Assembly: GCA_963682055.1 (NCBI GenBank)
Contig: OY821742.1
Coordinates: forward strand, 6,409,816-6,473,815
Source: Primula veris
Taxonomy: Eukaryota; Streptophyta; Magnoliopsida; Ericales; Primulaceae
DNA: 64,000 bases
Direction of reading: 5' to 3'
Below are positions 11,887 to 26,073 of the stretch, in pieces; the stretch's first letter is position 1, and the number at the start of each line of letters is the position of its first letter. The position numbers and the translations under genes were made by a program. Below the pieces are notes generated by a model. It saw only the letters and a list, made by a program, of their open reading frames with translations, did not search any database and was not told where the DNA came from.

Positions 11887-14200
11887 ATGCATTTTGTGTA
11901 TACATTTTCTTAAGACTTCAGTTATTGATTTAATAGCAGTAAACTAAATGCTTGGTAGAGTAGTGTACAATAGCAAAATTGGGCCCGGACATAAAATTTG
12001 TGAATTTTATGTTTCGAGAATTGGGTCGGTTTCGATTGGAATAAAACCGTTTGTTATCTGTTCATGTAAGCTAGTGATACATAACGAGCACCAGAACAAG
12101 TTAGCAAGTGTATAATGGATCCTTAAAGCATTGATTGTAATTTGTAGCTAACAGTTGATTTCGTTTCCACACAGAATATGATAAGCCAACTTTTTCGAAT
12201 ATGTGCTATAACTTTTGTTTAGAAACAGGAATGGCCAACAAGCACCTGATCGAAAAGATCTAAATTGCATTTTTAGGTTTGGTTTTTATTATCCTAGCAC
12301 AGAAGTGTGTTGTTCTAGGAGTATTTCTCATTTAAGCTCCTAAACTTTTGTTTACTATGCATTTTGTATGTTTTTGAAGTAGAAGTTCTCTTCCCATAGT
12401 ATCTTTATGTTCGCCTAAAAGTTTTATTTTTATGCAAATATTGACATATTTTTCTTTGATCAGTAGTACAGATGGAGTATATATAATGATACATTCGATT
12501 TACAATCTTGACATCTTCTACCATATACATGCACTTTGTATTATATTAGATACTGTTGTGTAAAAACTGTTTGGGAAATGGTTAAAGAAAAATATAGTTG
12601 TTCTTGTTCTCGGAGTTTTTATAATGGAGTCTTTCTATTACGTCACGTTAGGACTACAATCCTAGTTTGACAGGTGCAATTAAACTTAAAAAAGGTTGGA
12701 GAGATGGTTATTTAGAAATGACAGGGATTTATGAAACTGTGAAAGTATTAACAGTTATTTTTGTCTCATTTTTTATCACACAACCTTGAGTTTCCTACTC
12801 TTGAACTTGTATACTAAAAGCTCTCTCTTAGGTTATCTAAGGATTGTAAAACGTCGAATTGCGAAAATGGTTTTTCCTACTGTTTTACGATATGAACATC
12901 TTTTTGTTAGGTGCAGATAAGAAAATCTTTTTGGAACCAGTTTAGTCTTATCTGTCTATCCTAAATTCAGTTTACGACAGAGACATAACGGTCAGTCAAT
13001 TTCAAGATGAGAAACGTACGAGTACTTTGCTCTAAAATGGAGTTCATGTTTCTTGTAGAGGACCAAGCCGTATGTTGTTGTTAACTATGGAAATTAGTGC
13101 GGCCTTCTGCAAGTTGACATTAGTTATAAACTTTTTTTGTGGTTTGGGTGTTTTATTGTTGTTCAAAAATTCTATTCTCTGCTTTGCAAAATATATACTC
13201 CGTATATATATATATATATGAAACACACCGAAGGAAGAGATTTAGAAAGCTACTTTTCTGGAAATTCTAAACATCGACTTATTGATTTTCTCTATACGTA
13301 GTTGGTGTTGAAGTATCTTGTGAAAATAAAGTTTACAATCATAGCAAAGGGTATTTTCAGGATCTTCCATAGAAGTATTATGTTGATAGCAATTTTTATA
13401 ATACTACCCTAAAAAGAGCAGCTTCAAAAGTTCAATCATTTGAAATCCCATAACTAGTTTGTACAAGGACGGAAAACAGACTGAAATTCTAGGAACATAA
13501 CGAAAAAGACCCTTACAGTAGTGAGAAAGAAGATTAAAGTGAAATGGAAAAGAAATTTGTGTTGAGAAACAAAAAGTGGTTTAAAAGCACAGTTCTCGGA
13601 AGCAAGATTAGAAGAATTCTTCCTAGTATATAAGTTTTTGTTAAGTATATAAGTTTCTCTTGTAACGAGTATGTGGTTTATTTGGTATACTGAATAAAGC
13701 CACAGGTGCTCATTGAGAAGCTACCAATTAAGAAGATTTTGTGTTCAACTCTTTCACTGAATATACTAGAACTAGGAAGACTAATGGTATTGTCACTGTC
13801 TCGAGGATTAAATTTCTAACTGTGTTGTGGAAGGATCTTTGTTGACTTTTAAGCAATCATTTTAGACCAACTACTTATGTCATTTTGCACTTACAGTTGT
13901 TTAGCTGTGAATTTTATGCCCGTTTCCTTGTTAGATTCTTCTAAGTTATCTTGCAGCTAATATTATGTCATGAGATTTTAGTTAAATTACTGCAGCTAAA
14001 CTAGCAGTTATTCTCTTACCTCTGATGTGAGAAATGGTTTACCATAATCTGACATTGAAAATTGGTTTTGACTTCTGCAGTTGAGAACTATGCTTGTGAT
14101 GCGACTCAAGGAAGAGTACTAGAGGTGACTCCAAAACTTGTGGCAGTAATTTCTGCCATCCGACTTTTCTAGAAGGGTTTTCTAAGCCTGTTCTACATAT
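11887..14200 (+). other. Downstream part of the small gene: intron or 3' region, no further ORF
   Basis: No coding exon is recognised apart from a possible last exon beginning at 14081 after CTTCTGCAG. The stretch is AT-rich and contains a TA run near 13203-13218. Confidence 0.4.
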
Positions 14201-14204
14201 TAAT

Positions 14205-14345
14205 CCCCCGTTCCCAATTAATTGTTTATTATGAAACTACGTGCAATTTTGATCGGTCAATAACTTGTATCAAAATTTTCATTTCGACAATTTTGATACA
14301 TGCTATTAGTCGGTCAAAATTGCACGTAATTTCGTGGGTAGGTAG
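14205..14345. mobile_element. MITE-like inverted repeat (Stowaway-like)
   Basis: ACGTGCAATTTTGATCGGTC near 14240 has its near-complement GTCGGTCAAAATTGCACGTA near 14311, giving arms of about 45 bp around a short loop. The left side CCCCGTTCCCAATTAATTG resembles Stowaway termini. A target duplication is not clear, so the class is tentative. Confidence 0.55.
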
Positions 14346-15419
14346 TAAACCAGTACTGTCAGTTTTGGATTCTTGTATGCTATAAATAATAATTAACGTC
14401 TCCTGTGAGGCACTGTTTTAGCTCTTAATTAGTTTTATACGAGTCCATCAGGACCATCACTGTGGTGTCCTTTATTCTTGAATTCTCAAGAAATTGATCA
14501 CAAGCTGTTTCTTTTAGTTTCTCACTTGATAGTTTTTTTCCGCGATAAATTGTGACGGGGTATTAAAATATTTCATACGTTCGGTTGATTTCATTTGTGC
14601 TATTTCTTACCACTTGTTTGACTTTGATAAGTATGTCAGCTCATGATATAATCCGTTCACTCGTGTGTATACTTTCCGCTTAACAAGTAATCTTGTCTTG
14701 TTGGTTGTTGTTTATGCCTTCTGGTATAGGCCATACCGTATAATAATATTAGTTGGGGGGTTTCTCAACTTGGGAAAACTAAGTTATATATACCTACTTT
14801 TTCCAAAAAAAATAAACTTAACAAAAAGCTTAGCGTTATCTGCACCAGACTTGGATCTGTTTCTAAGTAGTTTTCCAAAAGTTTCAAAAGCAACGCAACA
14901 TACATACAACCTGCTGCTTAGGCAAGTCAATTGAAGCCTGTTCAATATAGAATAGGTCCAATGTTCTTAATGTATGTAACGAACATCAAGATAGCTGTTA
15001 ATCCATTAACTGCTTCTGCCAACTACTAAAGGGACCCCAAAAAAAAATGATTGTTACTCAAGGGAATATAAAGGTATTTTGTAATCCTCGTCGCTCTATT
15101 ATTGTCAGGTCATATCACAAAAAGTAGCATGCGTCTTTCACTTTTACGCAAACACTTGAAAAATGAGCCCAGATTTTCATACAAGAACCATGTTATATAA
15201 TATATACTGAAAAACGTTGAAAAACCTGAAGCAAAACAAAGTACACAAATTATAGATACATGATGTCACAGACAACCACCACCTCACACCGCACATTTAA
15301 AATAAAATGATCGTATTATTCATCGCACAGAAAAGATTACAATGTTGATGAATGCATGAAAAAATTAAACCTTTGAGATGACGTTTTTGCATTGAGCAAC
15401 AGAAATTCGTCTTCAATAA
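14346..15419. other. Intergenic between the small gene and the HEXO1 3' end
   Basis: No gene is supported. An 89-codon open frame here has no recognisable domain and no plausible splice context. The right part is probably the HEXO1 3' untranslated region. Confidence 0.4.
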
Positions 15420-18400
15420 TTATTGATCGTAACATGATCCAAACCCAGTAGGTGGGCTTCGAGCATAGAAGTTTGTAACTGGGGCAGCTGGAACTCCTCT
15501 CTTAGTCAACAGACAACGGAAGTACTTTAGTCGCGGCAATGCGGTTACATTAATATTACCTGAAGATATGGCTTTTCTATTACTCCACAACCGCTCTGCA
15601 AATTGATGGGTGAAAGAAAAAGAGTGTTATTAGGTTCTGGGGAAATCGCATTTACGAATAACAAGTTCTGACTATAAGATTAGGTACCAGCTTGTTTTGT
15701 AATGAGGTTTGCCTTAGTAAAACCAACGAAGCATATGTAACAAGGTTGCAAAAATCTGGTCTGGGGAGTATGTTGAAGTGGGATAATTATGTGTTCTGTG
15801 AATTGGTTGCAGGAGCATTCAGAACTTTGCATGAATGGCACTTTCAGTTTTTAAAGCCAAATTAAAATAAGAAAAATTATCTTAATTTCTGAATGATTTA
15901 TCAGTCCCAGTCACAAACCAGTGGAAAGATCTTGAAGAAGCAAACGAAGGACATGGAACAACATAACATCTACCTAACTCCTAAACTGTAACGTTTCCAT
16001 TAGTATTTCCTACCAAAAGGTACACTTCCGTTCCATTCTAAGTGTCTATTCCGATTTTGGTTGTTCCGTTTCAAGTGTTTATTTCTTAAAAGTTGCAAAT
16101 GACATTTTGTAAATTTCAAATTCACCCTTGTCCCAATAACTTTATGATATGATATTAAAATAGAAAGAGAGAATGTGAAAATAGTAGGAGAGAATGTGAA
16201 AGCAGTAAGAATAGGGTACTCATGACGTCCCTGAAAATGGGCATAGAGACCTAACTTGGAACGGAGTGATACACATACAATTTTCTCCAAGATGGGTATG
16301 TAAGAGTATCTTTAAGAAAGTAGAAAGGATTAGAGATGATAAGAAGAGTTTGAATGGAGGAACGAATGAGTGAGTGGGTTACCTGCAGCAGCAGCAGCCC
16401 TAGGCCAGATTGTTTGTAGGACGTTAGAGGCATCAGCTGTCTCACCCCACATGCAAACTTCTCCGCCAATAACAAGCTTTTGCTCAGATTCGTTGCTTAT
16501 TCCTTCAACTGGCTCTGCCGTGTACACTTCGTCCCATGGAACATCCAAATGGTCAAGATACCAAAATCCTTGATTACTGAAGATACATCTGAAACCTTTT
16601 TCAACAGCTTTTGGACATACACCACCCCCCAACCTATCAAATCAATAATCTTATATAAGATACAAAAGAAAAACACTCTTTTGAAAACCATGTTTTAAGA
16701 CCTAGAGCAAGTGAGAGTTTTATCTAAATCTTACCAGTTATGCACCACTGTTTGGGGGTTGAGTTTATCCGGAAATGCGTTAAAGGTCTCTTCCCTGAAA
16801 ACAAGAACAATAATGTCATCTATGTCAGAAAACTATCCCTACACATGTGAGGCACCCGTCCAAAGGTGTTCAATTTTAATAATTCATCCATGGAAAGAAA
16901 GGACAACTACTGAACAAGCATCTTCAACTCTTGCATACACTCTAAACCCCAGGGCGGAAAAAAAAATTGAATATCGGTTTTATATTTATTCCTTGCTTAA
17001 AGTTACATGTTCGAGAGTTTCTATGCACACACTGCATGTGCACATTGCTACATCAAACAAGTAACAGAAGATTGTCGGGTAAAAACTATTTTACCAGGGA
17101 AATCTCTAAGGCAGAAGGTAATGTCACAAACTTTCAGAATAAACATACCAATTCACAGGGGTCCAATTCTTTGATATGGCTATTTGTTGAGCTCTTAGTA
17201 CAAAGTATTCATAGGCACCTTTAGCAGTCAAGTTCTGAGCTTTAAGCCTGTAATATAACCATATTCATCATAAACAAAAGCATTTTTACAAGCGTTCTTG
17301 TAGGATAAACTAAAATGGAATGTCCTCTTTTGCACACACGCTCACAAGAAAACGCAATCCCGAAATACAGCATATGACTCCGCGAAAAGTTTCAAGTTTT
17401 TTGCCTCATCTTCACAAATTTTATATCCAATTCAGCAGAAACATTTATACCAGCTGCTACGTAAGAAAATATTGACTCCATGGTCTTCCAAAATTTATGA
17501 AAAATAGAACACTATAACTAATTTAAGTGGTTGGCATACCATTGTTTCACATGTGGAGTGGAGGTCCAACAATCTGTAAGACAAAATAATTTTCATGAAA
17601 TTCAGCAATATAACTTCTTGTTTGTAGTATTAGTATCCCCTATGTTATAACAAACAAGCATATAAACTAGTGGAATTGGGTGAGCTAAGTGAGACTAAAA
17701 AATTCAAAGATAGAAGCATGTAAAATTTTGCTCTAAGTAAGTAAAATTTTTAGTGGGGAATGGACGGGCTTCTACATGGTATCAGAGCCAAAGGCTAGCC
17801 GGTTTGTATGATGGGCCCACCTCCACCCAATTCATTGATTCACTTGTTGGACTTATCGGAAATTGACCAACCCACAAGTGAGGGGGAGTGTTGGAATAGT
17901 CCCACATCGTTTAGGCATTGATAAAACCAAGGATTAATATATGCCCCTCTCCTTCCTTACCAATAGGCCTTTTAGTGGGGAATGGACGGGCTTCTACAGA
18001 ATAAGTAAACAAAAATTTAGGGCATCAAACTAAAGATCTACCGTTCTCCCTTTTGACTAATAAAATCGATGCCGCACGCAAAAGGATAGTTACTGTTCCA
18101 AAAGTCTTTGCCACAAGTACCAAAGTGGTAAAGGAGCGAGTTTTCATTCTTATGTATCCTCAAGCCACCATACACAGGAAGACAAGCTATACCATGTAGA
18201 AAATGCCATATTAAGCTAAAAGCCCTTGGTGAAATGATTTTTTGTTAGAACATTCTCATTGAGATCTTATCGAAAAGTCGAACTTGACAGAGCTATAGAT
18301 CAGTCCCTTTGATTAGTGGACAAGCATACAAAGAATATAGAAAACTAATCTTAACAGAGTATAAAGAAAGGAAAATGTGATTGTTAAGTTAAATAAATCA

Positions 18401-21400
18401 CTTTCGAGTAATTAGCATTACATAGAATTTAAATATTGTTTTGCTAATAAATGAAGCAAGGAAAAATTCACAAAATCAACATTTGGCCATTCTTTGAAAG
18501 AAAAATATATTGAATCGTTGATCTATGTATTCCATACAATCGTGCACTAGATTGAATCTTTTTCTTTGGTAATTGGCCAAATTGGAAACATGAATTATGC
18601 AAAATGATAGGTCCAGAATGCCATGTAAAAGAAGTAATGACTCAAATCTTCAAAAAAAAAGAAGAAGTAATGACTGCCAAATCGTTTCCAAGTCAAATAA
18701 TTCTCTTTTCAGACAGTGCAAATTAAAGATGCAGAGAATAAGATAACAGATTTGAGGAAGAAAGTTAAATGCTACACTCTCCATAGTCAAAAGTCTCAAT
18801 GCTAACCTGTGTGAACTTCATCGCCTCCCAAATGGAAGAGCTCAAATGGAAAGATTTTACGCATATCTGCAGAAGTATATAAGTGGAGATTACTTCCTGA
18901 TATAAGAGCACTGACATATATTAATCATTCAAACTTCGCCTCAGTTTTTTAAGTAAGTTACTCAATTTGAATTATGTGTTTAACTAAGAAACGCATTTGA
19001 TATACAAGATTAAGTCTTGCAATTAATTTAAATCACACAAGACCTTCACTGATACTTCAGGATAAGATACAATACTGTTAAAGCCTAAGTGCGTGTTCAA
19101 ATGAGAGCAAATGGAGCAATGGTATGAAGTTGTTACTTCGATAAGAATGAAATTATGGATTGCCCCACTCATAACCTATCACAACATGAGAACTAAAGAC
19201 TCGCCTATTAAATATGGCTGTTTGTAAAAGGTTAATGACTGTGAAGATGCTTAGGGTTCAGGTTTATATTTTATAATAGAAATAACTCAGATTATATCAT
19301 TTTTTTAATACTTCCTTTAAATTCATAATGAACCATTAGAAAAATCCTGAATGAATCATTAACTGGATACCCAGCAATAGTATATCTTGATATAAGCAGC
19401 AATTGCGGAATAAAACAAAAAGAACCAACATGTGTCCCCCCAACCCTCTCCTCTCTCAAAAAAAAATTAAAAATGGATAGGCTCTTATTACCTGTCAAAA
19501 TGCCAGAAAGCACATCAAAGGTAAATTCTTTTGCAACATCCAGGGGCTCTTTACAAGAATCTGAAGGCCAAAGATCGGGATATCCTGTTCCCCTGCAAAG
19601 AAAGAAATTTAATAGGTTTAGTCCAAAAAAATATTCTAAAAACCCTTGGTTGTGATTGACTGTAATAGAGAATCGGAAAAGGCATTTAAGGACAATAATG
19701 AGAATTAACTAACAAAGAATAACACACAAAATAATATCCATGATAAAATTAATAAAAGAGACGCATATGTCGGGTTATCATCCTGTAGCCCCGTATCTGA
19801 CCGCGGAGACAAATAAAATAAATAGAATCAACACGTGTCCTGACTCACAACTTAATTTACCAGAACCAATGTTTGGGATCAGCTTCACATATTCCATTTT
19901 GGTCCCAAAGTAGATAAAAGAGATTCAGAACCAAAACCAAGGTGTAAAAGCAGATTGAGAATTCAAGCAGGAACTCATGGAACCAAAAGTCCACAAGACA
20001 ATGATAAGAATCAGATACACAGGCATCAATTTGATACCATTCTAATGTTATGAATATCACTCGACAATGCTATTAAATTTCTCAAATCAACATGGTGCAA
20101 ACTATTAACTAGAATATGGCATGAAGAAAGGTGCGCGTGCAGATGTTCAGAACAACAGAAACACACACCCAAAAAAATGTACAGAGTAGTTAATTCACAA
20201 AATTGACATTGATTACACAGGTGAAACTGAAAGGAAGGGAAAAAAAGGAAGAGGAAAACAACAAGAATTTATTATACCATGATTCTGCATGACCAGGTAC
20301 GTCTACCTCTGCCATTACATTGATCCCTGCAAAAAATTATTCAGTGTTAGTTTTGTAAACTCTCGAGGGCCAAGTCATTTGCAGGATGAGGATGGACCCA
20401 ATAAATTGTTTTACTGATTAACCCCTTACATGTGGATGCTAATTTTCCAGAAAAAAATAAGATTGGTACCAGTGCTGAAGCATTATTATGGGATGAAATT
20501 AATAAGATTACACACCTCTCATCTTGGCGAAGCTTCAGTTTGGCAGGAAGGATACATGCAATGGAAATCATTGTTAATCAGCACATAAGAGCAAAGAAGT
20601 AGAAAAGTTAAAATGAGTCAAAATACCAAAAAGACTCATGAAGAAATAATTAAATTAGCAGCAAATTTCTTGTTAGGGTAATTTGAGATCATGCAAGAAA
20701 AAATACACAAATGTTATCAGCGCAACTGCAATTGATATTAACCAATATAAAGATTATACCAGTAAGCACATATTAAAAAACTCAAACCCACAAGTAAGAA
20801 ACTGACACGCCGACTATACGGTGTTATGCCAATATCGCCATTAATCAAACAATTAAGATGATAAGAAAGAAACAAACGAAATATTGAGTTAAAGAATAAT
20901 TGTGAGCTCAATTTTTTCGAGACACATACAGATCAAAAAAGCAAGGGGGATTTGATGTCAATATAAAAAAAAACATCATCAAACCTGTTCAAAATAAACC
21001 CTAGCAAAATTATACACCAACACACCACCAACAGCTCCTAGGTAGGCTATGTTACATTGATCACAAATTTAATGTTACTCATAAGCATCGAATGACAGTC
21101 TTCTCAACAGTAGTACATATTAATAATTTATGAGTTGAATAATGAGGATTTCAACTCTCAAGTCCGCTGTATGCCTGGCTATTAGAAATCTGTAATAAAT
21201 AAAAGTTTATTGCCAGACTAAGTGATGCAAAGAATAACCAAAACCGGACACAAAGCAGTACCTTTTAGAGAAACCTAAATGAACACAAAGCTAATGTATA
21301 AGCACTTAAGTTGCAAAAAACTTACTTGACTATATCGTAGGCATCTTCTACAGTGTAACGCTCCCATTTGGTGTAAGCCCCTTTCCATAAATTCGGGTAT

Positions 21401-24400
21401 GTAGGAACTTCTAGCGGAAACGACTCCTCATCTATGATGTGCCAGTGGAGCACATTCTACTGGATATAATTTTCAGAATTAGCATGAGATGAATGCTTAG
21501 AGAAATATGATGATATTATAATTAGCCCAGTTTTTTACAAAATAATGCATAAAAAGAATGTTCTAAAAAACTTACAAACTTAGCATATGACATGGACTCG
21601 ATAACCTGCTTAATTACTTCCACAGGTAAATAATGCCTTGAAGTGTCTGCAAGTGAAGTTATTAGCATTGTTTAACACAAAACTGGATCTGACTCAGGCT
21701 ATTGACAGTTCAGATCTAAAAGAGGTCAGCATCTAACCGAGCATAAGCCCTCTATATGCAAATCTTGGTTTATCTCGTATGAACCACGGTGCCTTGTCTA
21801 CTTGCACAGTTTTGCTTGTATAATCATACACACATAATTGGCTGAAAGTCTGCAAAATTAGTACAAGTTAAACTAGAAAAGCACAACAAGTACTTCAAGA
21901 CTTAAACAACTTCACCTTAGATTTAATACTAGTAATGAGAACCAAGGAAAAGGGGTGGACAAAATGCCGACCGTAATATAAAAAAATCTTGTCAGTGTAA
22001 AACGGTTATTTAGTTCTTAATCTTGCAAATATATATCCGAGAGACCGTTGAGCCTAATTGGGGACGGAGAAGAGAATTAAATTCTAAACAACATTACGAA
22101 AAATAATTATAAACAAATCCATACATGAACGATGGAATATGAAAGTAATATTGGCGGTTTGGGGTTAGGGCCGACGGTACAAGCTGACCCGGGCCTAGGA
22201 AGAAAGTTCTTAGAAAATATAGTGTTAACCGGAAACGTGTTATAAATAAGTGCTTTGTGTGATTCCAATCTGACTAGGATGCCCTAAAATCTTTTAAAAA
22301 AAGACTAAAATGATGAATACGCGAACTTGAAAACCCACAAGCACAAATATTATCTGAAATGCAAACACCAACTATCTAATTAATTCTCTCGTTTATCCAT
22401 AGGGTCATCACTATAATATAAACACACTACCAAGCAGCACCTCGATATATCAGACTGGATATAATGTAAATGGACGAAGCACGAAGAGATTCATAATTAC
22501 TTATAATACCAGCAGCAAGTTCGCATATACATTACATAAACTGAATGCCATGAATAACCTGTGAATACCTCTAATCCACGTAAAGCGCCAAAGACTGAAT
22601 TCGCCTGCAATAAAAATACAAAACTGAATAGGAATATTTAGGGAAATAAAACTTAGCTCTACTGCATAGTTCAACTCTTCAGATAATTCACTAATGTAAA
22701 GTGGTAAAATCCAACAGTTAAGCATCCTTGGAAAAGATAAAATAAGGTAAAAGCATACGGCTGCTCTAAATCTTGATACTATTGATGACGAAACGGATTT
22801 AACTGAGCATCTTAAGAAATAAAATGCATAGTTTTTTTTTTGTTGCAAAACAGACTCGGATAGAAGCTTGTACAAAATTACAGATAAATTGAGAATCCAT
22901 AGCATGGCACAGCGCCTCAAGAGTTGACCCATCGCTGCATTAGCATATTCTTCAAGTTAACAGAATCTATGGAATTTAGAAGAAGTAACATTAGTTTTTT
23001 GGAAACAGATACTCTTTAAACAGATGGCATGCACCCTTTGTAACTTAAGAATCTGCTTTATGGTTCGCAAACAAAATAATTTAGGCTCAAAAGTCTAAAA
23101 CAGATTTTCCTGGAATATATTTTGGGTAATCAGTTATTAAAAACTTCTATTTTGAGTTTCTACAAACAAAGTAAAAACAAACAAAACAGTTGCAAAAGAC
23201 TCCCAAGCAAAAATGTTGAAAAATTCCCCCAAAATGGCCGACTTACAGTCCGTCAGAGGCAAGGCTAAGCCTATGAACTTAAGCAAGCGGTAAGCCCAAC
23301 GGAAAAATTAATCAAGTAATTTTAAAGGCAAATTCGTTCAAGAAATAGTAACCACCACAGTGGTTATGTCCCACTGCTATATTTCAGAACCCAATATAAC
23401 TAGTTTCGAAACATAACCCATCTCGTGCGTAATTCACAATCTTCTATTATGGTGTTTCTTGTTATCTCGTTACACGATTGAACTATTTAAGTATTACATA
23501 AACTGCAATAAACTAACATCAACATGTTATTACGTTACTACTTTATATGCACTTTCTACTTTGGAGTCTTTAAGACGTGGGAAAAATATTCCAAAACTTG
23601 TTAGAAAAAAGAAGGGAGCTGCCTGGAAAACTAGCCCAAGCAACTAAAAAAAAGTGGGCGGGCCATATTATCTTCCATTAAACTTCCATGTAGGTTAGAT
23701 ATTCAAGTAACTATAAATTCTCGACAACATGAAAACACAGAGAAAAGGTAACTTTACATGATATCAAGGAGCGGTTACGGAGATTACTAACGTATGCGGA
23801 CAATAAGCAAAAGGCTATGCGACGTACTATAACCGCATTATGTACATATATAGGTCACGAAATTAGCCTCTTTATACCTCTATAGTGGCTTCACCAACAA
23901 TTGAACCCTTGTCACTCTTTGCTACCAGTAAGGAATAGCTCTCATCCGCACCAAGTTGAAGCTACCAATATACAAGACAATATCAAAACATAGTAAAGGG
24001 CGAAAACCAAATGATTCATCAACCTACTTGATTTAAAGTTTTTGACAGTCAATTTATACGACGTAAAGATTGAAGGCATGTGTTTTTGACACGGGCACTA
24101 CATGGGGGCCGGGGTTGCCATCGCAACCCGACAATTTCCTAAAAAGTTAACTTTTTAATAGTGACTTTTCAAAACTATTATATTTAGTGAATCCCACAAA
24201 AAGACATTTTGTATATAGCAACCCATGATTAAAATGTTGACTTTTTGCTAAAAACTCACTGTTTAAAAAATTCACTTCTATGCGCAAAAAGATCAATTCA
24301 AAGCTTAAAAGGCATAAAAAACTGGTTTTACTGCTTTTTGCGCAAAGAAAGGTTTCGGCTTTACCTAACTCGTGCAAAAATGCTTTAGCTTTCGCTTTTA

Positions 24401-24929
24401 AAAACACCGAAAAAACTTCCCCATTTTGTATCTAAATAAAATACCCCCCTTATCAAAACTCAAAAGTCAAAACACAACAAATATTGACACCAATATTCAT
24501 AAATCCGAAACAAACAAATTATCAATAATAAAAACTCACATCTTGGTTATCAGAATGCACAATGATCCTAATCTTAGTAATATCAAAACCCCTAAAATCC
24601 CTCAACTTAGTAACCCTTTTTTCCTTAAATATAATCATTTTATATCTCTCAAACCCCGCTTTCACAAAAAAAGATCCGCCCCCGATTCCACCAACAACGA
24701 GGCTGAGATCCGGATCAACCGAAAGGGTGTCGTTACCATAAGTATAATGAGATGGTAAAGGCCAAATGTAAGGTAGAAATGAATGTTTACCATTTTTACT
24801 ATTAGTGTGGTTTAAAGGAGCTGTACTAGTGGCATGTATAGATACATATGATGATGATAATATAGATATAAGTAAAAATATTAAAAGGGTGTTTTGTATG
24901 GATAATAAGAAAGTCAATGTGGGTTTCAT
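15420..24929 (-). CDS. HEXO1: Beta-N-acetylhexosaminidase (GH20), HEXO1 type, complete, 15 coding exons
   Basis: Minus-strand exons: 24929-24540, 23961-23878, 22604-22569, 21849-21738, 21646-21576, 21456-21326, 20532-20516, 20326-20278, 19592-19492, 18866-18807, 17573-17540, 17247-17149, 16794-16735, 16633-16383, 15595-15420. They sum to 1671 nt and 556 aa with all phases consistent. The enzyme removes terminal beta-GlcNAc/GalNAc from N-glycans; the Arabidopsis HEXO1 is vacuolar. MKPTLTFLLSIQNTLLIFLL begins a signal peptide. The GH20 catalytic pair is D346-E347 in FHLGGDEVHTDCW. Other family marks are RGLMLDTSRHYLP, AEVDVPGHAESW, GGEVCMWGE and QTIWPRAAAAAERLW. The C-terminus GFGSCYDQ matches HEXO1 better than HEXO3. 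Position 24974 is an alternative upstream in-frame Met; 24929 is chosen because the signal peptide starts there. A (GA)n tract precedes it. Confidence 0.96.
17747..17998 (+). mobile_element. TRIM-type miniature LTR retroelement in a HEXO1 intron
   Basis: A 110-bp LTR (17889-17998, TGTTGGAATAGTCCCACATC ... GGGCTTCTACA, TG...CA ends) stands to the right. The last 30 bp of the other LTR stands at 17747-17776, followed at once by the primer-binding site TGGTATCAGAGCC (initiator-Met tRNA type, 17777-17789). A polypurine tract GTGAGGGGGAG precedes the right LTR. The internal part is about 110 bp and has no ORF. The left LTR is truncated, and no target duplication is obvious. It lies in the intron between HEXO1 exons 10 and 11, in the antisense direction. 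Confidence 0.85.
20516..20532 (-). other. 17-nt microexon of HEXO1 (exon 7)
   Basis: The segment CTTCGCCAAGATGAGAG lies between an acceptor CTGAAG and a donor GTGTGT. It is required to join AA| of exon 6 to GG ATC AAT of exon 8 and supplies the family peptide (N)FAKMR(G). Without it the frame breaks. Confidence 0.85.
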
Positions 24930-24933
24930 TTTA

Positions 24934-24953
24934 GAGAGAGAGAGAGAGAGAGA
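24934..24953. repeat. (AG)n microsatellite in the HEXO1 leader
   Basis: A run of GA dinucleotides sits immediately 5' of the HEXO1 start codon on the minus strand, as CT repeats in the mRNA sense. Such tracts are common in plant 5' leaders. Confidence 0.85.
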
Positions 24954-24999
24954 GTGATGTTGTCTGAAAGACAAGATTGTGTGTTTGTGTTGTGTTTTT

Positions 25000-25345
25000 G
25001 ATTGACTGAAATATTTATTTACCCTGGTTTTCTATTATTAAAAATATTTTTTTACGTCAAAATCATAATTTATAGTCATTTTAATTTTTAATTTCTTTTA
25101 TAAAAATAAAAATAAAAAAGGAAATGGTAAATAAATAAAGTATAATTCGAATTTACGGTTTTATCATTAAAACATACTTTTTATAGTCAAAAAATACAGT
25201 ATCATTTATTTATTTATTTATTTCACCTTGAAGATGAAATATAAATAAAGTATAGATAAGGTGCAGGTGTTGACTTGGAGTAGTTAATTAGCCACATTTG
25301 TTTGTTAGTATTATTGGATTAATTTTGATAGAGGGACATGTATTT
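25000..25345. other. HEXO1 upstream region
   Basis: AT-rich sequence between the HEXO1 leader and the foldback element. It presumably holds the promoter. It includes a (TTTA)n-like stretch near 25206-25224. No specific element can be assigned. Confidence 0.35.
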
Positions 25346-25354
25346 AACAACCCC
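25346..25354. repeat. 9-bp target-site duplication, left copy (foldback element)
   Basis: AACAACCCC; the matching copy is at 33669-33677. Confidence 0.85.
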
Positions 25355-26073
25355 GGGAGATTCTTTATTCAATAGGCAAATTACTGATCTGTATAAGAGA
25401 CGTGGGATTGACGATCCCACGTCTACGTGGCACAGACAATTTTATTTTTTTTTTTTTTTTACAAAAAAACTTTTCTGATTTAAAAAAAAAAAAAAACTAA
25501 CCATCACCATCAAATCCTTTTGTATATTAAATTAATATATTTTTTTATCAAATCAATATCAATCTACCACCACAATTATTTCCAATTTTATCAACAAAAA
25601 AATCTCTCCCAATTTACCAAAATAAAACCTTCTCTGATTTTAACAAAAATAAACTCTAACCATAACCACCAAACTACTACCTATATCAGATTAATATCAT
25701 TTTTTTTTTCTCAAATCAACATCACTCTACCACTACAATTATCAAGTAAATATTTATTTTTATTATAACTTATTAATAATTATATCTATTTACATAAAAT
25801 TTAAACTCAATAATAAAAATAAATATTTACTTGATAATTGTACTGGTAGACTGAGAAAAAAAAATGATATTAATTTGATATAGGAAGTAGTTTGGTGGTT
25901 ATGGTTAGAGTTTATTTTTGGTAAAATTGGTGGAGGTTTTATTTTGGTAAATTGGGAGTGTTTTTTTTTTTTAAATTGAGGATAATTGTAGTGGTACAGT
26001 ATATATTTTTAAAAAAACCTAACCATCAACCATCCACTATAATTATAAAATTAATATATTTTTTTATCAAATC

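Noticed and set aside
14665..14934. 89-codon open frame on +
   Set aside because: Hydrophobic, without a recognisable domain, and in an intergenic AT-rich stretch.
24426..24758. 110-codon + strand frame
   Set aside because: Lies antisense to the HEXO1 first exon and is a shadow of it.
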